In this document: positions 49,501-58,500 of the stretch, piece by piece | How the letters are laid out: every line of letters begins with the position of its first letter | Numbering within the stretch: the first letter of the stretch is position 1 | Assembly: GCF_018873765.1 (NCBI RefSeq) | Contig: NC_057918.1 | Coordinates: forward strand, 42,075,871 to 42,139,870 | Direction: 5' to 3' | Length of the DNA: 64,000 nucleotides | Origin: Telopea speciosissima | Taxonomy: Eukaryota > Streptophyta > Magnoliopsida > Proteales > Proteaceae | Made by a program: the position numbers and the translations under genes | The notes under the pieces: generated by a model | The model's database searches: none | Told to the model about the DNA's origin: nothing | What the model saw: only the letters and a program-made list of their open reading frames with translations

Positions 49501-52500
49501 TCTTACATGTAGAGTCACTCTATTGCCATTAAGAATGTCGGGGTGGATCAAAGTCATGTTTATAAGGGTCTTCAAGAATAGAAGAGACTAGGATGATGTG
49601 TACTGACGAACATAAGCACAATACTAAGCCCAGTCGAAATACTGATGGTAGTGACTCTCCCACTCATAGTAGAATCGTGTTTACTGCTCTAGAGTGCTAA
49701 TGTTGTGAAAGCCCTAGGTTGTGGTTGTGCCTCTCCGTATCCATAACTTCCACACCTTACAGAAGCCCCATGTCCATAGCCTGAAGAAGAACTTGCTGCA
49801 TAACGTCCATGGCCTGATGTAGCACCAGCATGATCAGAACTAATGCTAAGTGACTCCATGCCACTCATAAGCATACCACTATCATATGGATTGTGGCCTT
49901 TGTGGGAATGCTTGCCCTTGCCCTTGCCCTTCCGAGTGTAAGTCTGATGGTGACCACCATGATGAGTATCTTGGGTAGCATATATCTATCTTGCCTCACA
50001 TGTGAATTGCATCCTAACATAATGTTGTGAAGCCTCATGGCCAGCACCATCAGCACCACCACTACCTCTAGCGCCACCACTACCACCATGGCCACCACCA
50101 CCACCACGACTATGTTTAGTTCCTCCATACGGATGACCTGCCCTCGTCCTCCTAATTAAACCTTCTTCGGGCCTACTGTCATCCTCTTCAATATTAGGAT
50201 AAAAATATTCTAATGGTGCCTGTATTTCATCATCATCCATCTGTCGGATGATGTTCTCTATGATTGGATCAGGCTTGGTTGTCTGGTGATCCTTACTTAA
50301 CTGATCCATCACCAATACCTTATCGGTATCCTCTATCCATGCTCTAACTGGATCTTCATCATCAAGTAGGTAGTTGAGGTAGATTGGATTGACATCTACA
50401 TCATCCCCTTCTCTTTCGAACTTTAAATATTTAAGCTTTAGCTTTATGTTGTGATGGACATACACTAGCTTCTCCAACTTTGAATAACTGAGATGATTGC
50501 GGTGTTTGGTATGTATCAACTCGAATGTACTCTAGTTACGTTCGCAGCCACTAGAGGATGCCGTCAGGGATAACACTCGAATTGCTATTCGAGTTAAATG
50601 TAGAGCACTAGTACCCTTATAATTAAGACATCAATCAGTTGCACAATAATAAATGAAATATTAAAAGACAAAACCTTGAAACAAATTTTAAATAACATAA
50701 TAAATTAGGTAAACCTAACTTACCTGGGTGTTGTGTGCCCCTAGCATGGATAACCATTCTATTAGCAAAACCACGGGTAGCCTCCTGAAAATACTTAACC
50801 TAGAGAGGTATTAAAAATTAAAATATTAGTTCACCAATCACAACTGAAACTATTATTTGACATATTCTTGGTTTCAATCTTTTATACAACAAATGTATTA
50901 CTAACCTCATCCATGGCAAGTGTGGCCTTGGCCACATCTGGCTCCAATCTGTTGACAACATTCCTTAGGGCACTCAATAGATCCGGTCTACATCCTACAT
51001 CATTGTTGTATTGAATATCCGGATTCAAATAATGTGTTGCACATGGTTTGTAATTGATGGTTAGAAACCTAGAATACTAATAAATAAATAGTAATTAAAA
51101 TGAACCAAAGTCATCTACATAAGGATGATTTATAAGATTACCTGCCCAATGAACATCTTGAACCAGCATCTTTTCCCATCAATCGGTTATATTCTTTAAA
51201 TACTTCTTGCTGGATGTTGGGTTATCATCATGTATCTTCTTCTTAACCACTTGCATGAGCCCTATCATCTTACCCATGGTTTGCTCTTTATCCCCATCAA
51301 CCTCTCGAAGCAGACAAAAGAGTGGGTGCATAATCATATCAAGTCGGCGCATCTGATCCCAAAACTTTGAGGAGGTGATAAGGTCTTGAACATATCTCCC
51401 AATTTCAGACCTTGCATAATTACTAGTCATCCAGTCAGCAGAGGTGAACATCTTAAGCAGTCCATCCTTTCGGGAAATGAGGCTATCAATTGCATTGTTG
51501 CAAATCTTGTGGTTGCAGACCTCACTAAATCCCCTCTTGTGTGACTCCTCATCAATGCCAAAACCTAACTATGGTTATAAATAAAGTTGGTGATCTTCCT
51601 TGCATTACTAACCAACTGTTGGACCTTTGGCAATTCACATATATCCTTGAACATCAAATCTATATAATGAGCCGCACATGGTATCCAAAATAGATGTTGC
51701 CTCTTCAACATAAGCAACTTACCAGCCTTTTTGAAATTTGCTGCCTTGTCAATTACTATCTGGACAACAATTTCTTCTCCTACCTCCTCCACAACTTCAT
51801 CCATTAACTTATGCAAGTAACGGGTATCTTTGATTTCACTAGATGCATTTACTGATTTGTGGAAGATCGTTTTTCCATCATAATAGATAAGGAAATTGAT
51901 GATGGATAATCTTGTTGGTCCACTCCATCCATTACACATGATGGTCACTCCATAATGGCCTCTTCTATATCATCCAATTAAGGCCCAAAAATCTCATAAG
52001 CTGTAGGTGGCTTAACATTTTTTCCACACCGTTGAATCTCCTTTACCATGGTCTTGAAGTGGGGATCTTTGGCCTTATGTGTTGGAATCATGGAACTGTG
52101 GAACCATCTGGAGATTGCTCTACCTATCCTTTTACTAAGTGTTTTGGGTTGAAAGCTTTCTTAAATCCTCTGTTGGCCAGCATCCCTTGGTTTGTAGACA
52201 TTAGGATCCATGTCTCTGATATCTGGGCTCTTCTTTCTCTTAACCTTATAACTCTAAGTAAACCGGTCAAACATTCCCTTGACACTAGTTGCTCTACTAA
52301 GGCCAGCAGGCTCCTTACCCTGACCCTTACCTACAAATGGACGATAAGAGGAGCCAATACTAATATCAACACGGCCATGGCGTTGGGGTCGAGCTGATTG
52401 ACTTCTTATCAATTGCTTAGCTCTCCATTGTTCCTCTCTTGCTTCATGTTTTGATTATCTCATTGCCCATTCCAACTCTGGGTCCTCCTCCGCTTCCATA

Positions 52501-55500
52501 TCTGATCCTTCATGAGCTTCAAAAGAGTAAAGATGAAAAAATCACATTTTTGTAAGTATTTTATAATTTCAGAAAATAAAAAAAAAATAAAAAAATTACA
52601 TATTATAGGGTAAAAATATAATCTTGATGCAAAGTGATAGATCCATAGTTGTCATGGCGTCGCCATGGCGTCGCCATGGCGCCGCCATGGCGTCTGGCGT
52701 TGGGAGAGGGGGCATATCGAGCTACGCCATGGTGGATGTCAATATATCGTTCGATATGGCTTCCCGTGGCGACGCCGTGGCGTCGCGGACGCCATACCAC
52801 GATATGTTGGCATATCGGTCGATATTTGTACATATAAAAGTTAGATTAAAATTTTTTTTTTAAACCATTTAATAGCTTAGATGCTTTGCTCCAAATCACA
52901 TACACTAAAGAAAGACTATTGCTATCAAGCTTCAGTAAATAGGTTAGCCTATCATTTGATTTTTACTATTGCTTTCAATTATTTGATAGGTTAATCTATA
53001 TTTTCAATTTTTCATACTTTCATATACACTAATGGATATTAGTTACACTTTCATGAATTAAACCATAGTGGCATAGTATATTAGTAGTAGTGTAGTACAC
53101 TTTCATGTTGATTTTTGATGTTATAGGACATATATTATAGCATACTAAATGACATTAAAAATACAGAAAATAAAAAATTAAACATGGTCGACATGCCGCT
53201 ATGGACGCCCATGCGGGCGACATGTCGATATATCGACGACACCCTTCCACCGACTGGATGCCGTGACTCCGTGACAACTATGGATAGATCTGTACATTAT
53301 GTTATACATATATTATATACATAAGCATTGGTTGAAATTTTTGGAAAAAAAAAAAATTCATTTTGAGAAGCAATTTTCGATTTTGGGTGAAAAATACAGA
53401 GATTTGAACTCAAATCTTTGCAAATGTATACAATTAATGCATCACTAGCTTAATTTAACCTATTCTCTTTGAATCATAGAAAAAAAAGAAAAAAGAAAAA
53501 AAAAACACTAAAATCAAAGATTTGAACAAAAAAATCAATTTTTCAAAAAACCTACCTTTCCCTTCAAGAACACCTTTTGATTTCGAATCTGGGTTGTTGG
53601 ATGCAGCAAAGACTATGATTCCACTTCCTTTAGAATCGTTTTTGCCCAAGGAATTGAAGCCCTCATAAAATTAGGTCAAAAAAATGGGTTTGAAGGTTGA
53701 TTTGGGGGTTTTTCCCTTGGCTGGACAGGGCTTTTTTCCACTTAGAGCTCTTTGTATTATCTTTTGCTGGAAAAACTTAAAAAAAACCCATGTGTTTTAC
53801 TTAAGTGTCGAGACGTATTGAGGTGTATCGACTGATACATATCGATACGTACCGATACATATTGATATGTACCGATACGTTAAAAAAATAATAAAAAATT
53901 TATAAGGTACGCCTCGGCTGTATCGATACATGTCTACCATATCATATCGTATCGATTTGTATCGGTCGATACATATCGATATAGTCGAGACATTATATTT
54001 AAAAAAAAATAGATACGTATCGGTATGTATTGTATCGACACCGACCGATACCGAGACGTATCCGCTGATACGGTACGATACGAACTAATACTTTAAACAC
54101 AGGTCACAACTCTCATTGTCTATGTTGATGACATTGTAGTCACTAGGAACGATGTTGCTGAGATAAACAGATTGAAGTCTTATCTGGCTAAACAGTTTGA
54201 GATCAAAGACCTTGGACTCTTGAAATACTTATTGGGGATTGAAGTATCTAGATCAAGGAAAGGAATCAATATCCAGAGGAAACTTGTCTTGGACCTTCTG
54301 AAAGAGACGAGAATGTTGGGGTATAAACCAACAACCTCTCCAATTAATCTGAATCATAAGCTTGGTGATGAATGTGGTTCTCCTCTCATAGATGCAGGCA
54401 AGTATCAAAGATTAGTTGGGAAGCTAATCTATCTCTCCTTGACTCGACCAGACATCTCTTATGCAATTGGAGTGGTAAGTCAGTTCATGCATGCTCCCAA
54501 GAGTGCTCATCTGGATGCGGTATATTGCATCATTAGGTACTTGAAATCTTGCCAGGAAAAGGTCTTCTATTTGCTAGGCATGACCATTTGCAGATCGAAG
54601 GCTACACAGATGTTGATTGGGCTGGTTCAATCTCTGACAGGCGATCTACTTTTGGGTACTGTACTTTTTTGGGTGGTAATCTAGTTACCTGAGGAGCAAG
54701 AAACAACCAGTTGTAGCTAGATCCAGTGCGGAGGCAGAGTTTAGAGCCATGGCTCATGGAGTGTGAACTTGTATGGTTGAAGAGACTACTTCAAGACTTG
54801 AGTTTTGACACTGAAGGGCCGATACTTTATTGTGACAACAAAGCTGCTATAAGCATTGCCCATAATCCGTTTCAGCATGATCGAACCAAGTATATTGAGG
54901 TTGATCGACACTTCATCAAAGAGAAGCTGGATTCTGGTTGCATTTGTACTCTCTTTGTGAAGACAGGTGATCAAGTAGCAGATATCTTCACCAAGGGCCT
55001 CATTCCTGGTCTATTTAGTACCTTATTGTGCAAGCTGGGAATGTATGACATTGATTCTCTAGCTTGAGGGAGAGTGTTAGAGTTATTAGAATATTTTGTA
55101 TAAGGGTAATTCTATCATTATGTTATTATAAGACATGACTAATTTGTATTTTTTTCCTTTCTTTCTTTATTTCTATTTACCTCCCTAGGGAGGTCTATGT
55201 AATTTTTAGAAGTAAATTAATGAAGTGAATATATGTGTTGAGAATCATTCAACACACATAACCGGTTATCTCCCATTCTCTGTTCTCTTCTTCTTCCCTT
55301 TCTCCTAGCTGTTAACCCTTTGATGTCTCACTAGAATCAATCCATTAGAAGATTTAACTGATGTATGAGGCTATGAGGAGCAATATATTTGTTCAGTTTG
55401 CACATAGGGATATGATCTTATTCCCACTGTGCTGGCTGAAACGCTGAAGGGTCTTGTCGCTATGAAAGAGACCCGTTCCCACCAAGGGGAGACTTTTACA

Positions 55501-58500
55501 GGGAGTCCTTATCTTCTTCAGGTAACTTTCCGAAAACTTGAATCCTTGTGGAGGTTGCATACACTTCATCTTCCAAGTCACCATAGAGGAATGCATTCTT
55601 CACATCTAGTTGATACAATGTTCAGTCTCTATTTCCCGCTAATGATAAGAGAACTTTTATTGAATTGTGTTTGGCAACAAGAGAAAATGTCTTCTGATAG
55701 TCAATTCCATAAACTAACTATATCCTTTGGCCACCAATCTGGCCTTATATCTCTCAATAGTGTCATCTGATCAGTACTTGATTTAGTAGATTCAATTGGA
55801 ACTCTCTGCTTGTTAAGATCAACCAGATTCCAAGTACAGTTATTCTCAAGGCCCATCATTTCCTCACACATGGATTCCTTCCACTTCAAGCAAGACGTGG
55901 CTTCAATGACATTCTTGGGAATGGGAGTAGTGGAAATTGCAACTAAGAAAGCAACACATGTAGGAGAAATAACATTATAGGAAACAAATTCGACTATAGG
56001 ATTAGTACAAGCTCCCGTTCCTTTTCGAACAATAATGGGAAGATGTAACTTAGAAGGAGGGGAAGGAGTATTACTTGACTTAGGAAGCTGGAGCCCAGGA
56101 TGTGGATCCAAAGAGGACTCTTGGTAGGTCTTCCTTCTCTTTATTTTCTATACAAGTAACTTTTACTCCTTGTCAATCCTTTCAATGCTGGGTTCCCTTT
56201 CATAACCAGCTCTCCCTGAATGGTCTTATACATCAACAACATCCACCCTCTTGTGTTTTCCTACTTCAATCATAAATGGAGGAATAGATAAGGATTGAAG
56301 AAAGGGTGACAACAACAACCTCTTCACTTGCACTATTCTTCCCTTGAAGAGGGTGCATATGAGGAGTAAAGAAAGGTACATATTCAAAGAAGGTGACATC
56401 TTTGGAGAGAAGCCGCCATTGTGAGGATGGATGGTAGCATTTATAGCCTTGTGTTTCATAAAAAAAATTCATGTGCGAGAGTAATCATACATATATGTGA
56501 GAAAATAGAGATAGCCAAATAAAGAATTGGTGGGAGCAAGTTCCAAACATCAGAATGTACAATATGAAAAGGAAGGAACAATGGATCTATTACCATAATA
56601 AGGATAAGAGGAAAGACAATGTTTGTTAGAGTTCACGTAATAATGGTACTTTAGGAACTAGTCTTTTGTCTAGTTGCTTTATATTGTATTTTCTCCTTTT
56701 TTACCTTTTACCTCCCTAGGTAGGTGTATATAATTTCTTTCTTGTTAACAATGGATTATTATAGATGTGGTGTAGTAAACACTCCAACACAACACATTAC
56801 CACTGAACTCTTCCCTTCTCTATTCTCTTGTCTTCTTCTTCTTCTTCTCCTCCTTCTCTCTTCCTCCTTCATCTTTTTCTCCTTCTCTTACTTGCATTTA
56901 CTACCTAAAATCCAACTTGGTATCAAAGCTCTTAGGTTTGAGAGTCGTATTTCCCTTCTTGCTTCTCTTTTTCCTCTCTTTGGAATCCTAGGGCACAAAG
57001 GATTCCAAGGAGGAGGCTGCTATGTGAAACACTTGAAGAAGTATTAAATAGGTTTCATATACAACATATTTGAAGATTTCAAGTTGATATTTGAGCTACC
57101 TTGAAGCCCACATGAAGTTTTGAAGCATCTCAAGTTACCTCCAGCTGCTCCTAGGGTTATTGCCAGCTCTTTGTTGCATTACCTCTTTCTCTCTCTCGGA
57201 AAGTGTTTGGGTCTTGGTATGGACCTCTAGAATCTCCCAATGGTCCCTTTTATGCTCCATATGTCCCTTTTTGATGATTGAAGAAGCTGTTGGAGCAATA
57301 CCACTTCTCATGGAATCTGCCATGTAAACCAATATGGTTTCTTTCTTTTTTTTTCTTGCATTGGGAATGCAATGTATGATGTTTGTGGTTGTGAAATGGC
57401 TATAGAATGCCTTGTTTGGACTCTTTGAGTTGGTTTGAGTTGATGCTACTCTTTAGAGGGTCTAAATGGAGATTTATCAAAGTTGGTGTTTGTTTTTTCT
57501 TAGCTGGGACTTTTTTCTTGTGTTGAACTGCATATTTGGGTTGAGCGTGTACTCCCCACTTGGTTTGGATACCTCTGTTTATGGTTAAGTTCCATTTTTT
57601 CGACACTATGTCTGATTCGGATGTCTCTGGGCTTAGTTTGGCTTATTCACAGCTCACTCTGGTAGCCATGCAGTTAGTTTTTGAGAACCCACATACACAG
57701 ATCTCCATTGTGAAGCTTCATAACACCAACTACTTGGACTCGGCTCACTCTGTGAAGCTTTTCTTTAGGAGCAAAGGGAAACTTGGATATATTACTGGTG
57801 CTATTACAACACCAGAGCTTGGTGATCCTGCCTAACAGAAATGGGAGACCGAAAATTCCATAGTCATGACTTGGCTGATTTTCTAGATGAAGCCCGAGAT
57901 TGGGAGAAGATTTATGCGAAAGGAAACTGCCAAGGCCATTTGAGATAGTGTCTCCAAGACCTTTGACAGGGTGGGTGACTCTGCCAAGACCTATATCATT
58001 AGGGTGTATACCTGGGATCCTCCATTCCCCTCCCCCCCCCCCCCTTGATCTCATATGGGCTTCTCTCCCAAATATCCACAGGTCTACTAATGGAAGAGGT
58101 GACATAATCTCTTGGGAAGCTTCCCCGTCGGGTTTGTTCAGTTTGAAGTCCGCTTGGAACCTTATCAGAACTTGTGTTGAAGTTGTTACCTGGTGCAAAG
58201 TTGTTTGGTTTCCAAGCTACATCCCTCGTCATAGCTTCACCCTTTGGCGTGCTCTTTACTATTGTCTTCCCACGCAAGATTTCCACATTCGTAGGCACAT
58301 TCCTGTGCCTCTGCAGCATCCTTTGCTGGAATGGGCTTAAAATGTTGATCACTTGTTCTTTAAATGCCCATTCTCCTTGAAGATCTGGTCAAGGCTCCTC
58401 TCTCGCTGCTGGCCGGTCCATCGGCGGATTCTTCCATTCCATAGAGAATGGATTTGGGTTGACATGACCTTTGGAGGCTCCATCTTATGTGACCGTGTGG

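Larger units (their letters stand above)
49234..54102 (-). mobile_element. hAT-A: hAT transposon with GTATCG-patterned ends
   Basis: This 4869-bp element is inserted in the Copia-1 reverse transcriptase. The left end is CAAGGTTTAGAGTATCGGTA. The right end in reverse is CTGTGTTTAAAGTATTAG, then TTCGTATCG. The 8-bp target duplication is GTTGCAGC (49226-49233) and GTCACAAC (54103-54110). The three differences are all transitions, and the right copy restores the Copia frame (V-T-T before LIVYVDD). About 100 bp at the left and 300 bp at the right are packed with GTATCG, CGATAC and CGATAT words. It carries BED-less DUF659 and hAT-dimerisation remnants on the minus strand and is itself interrupted by hAT-C. 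Confidence 0.9.
42294..55359 (+). mobile_element. Copia-1: full-length Ty1/Copia element with nested insertions
   Basis: The left LTR is 42294-42565 and the right LTR 55075-55359. Both start TGTTA(A)GAGTTATTAGAAT and carry GTATAAGGGTARTTCTATCA. A perfect 5-bp duplication, GATGT, flanks the whole unit (42289-42293 and 55360-55364). The primer-binding site TGGTATCAGAGC (42566-42577) matches initiator tRNA-Met. A purine-rich AGCTTGAGGGAGAG precedes the right LTR. Gag, protease, integrase, reverse transcriptase and RNase H appear in Copia order. The 13 kb span is inflated by Copia-2 (46553-49077) and hAT-A (49234-54102). Confidence 0.95.
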
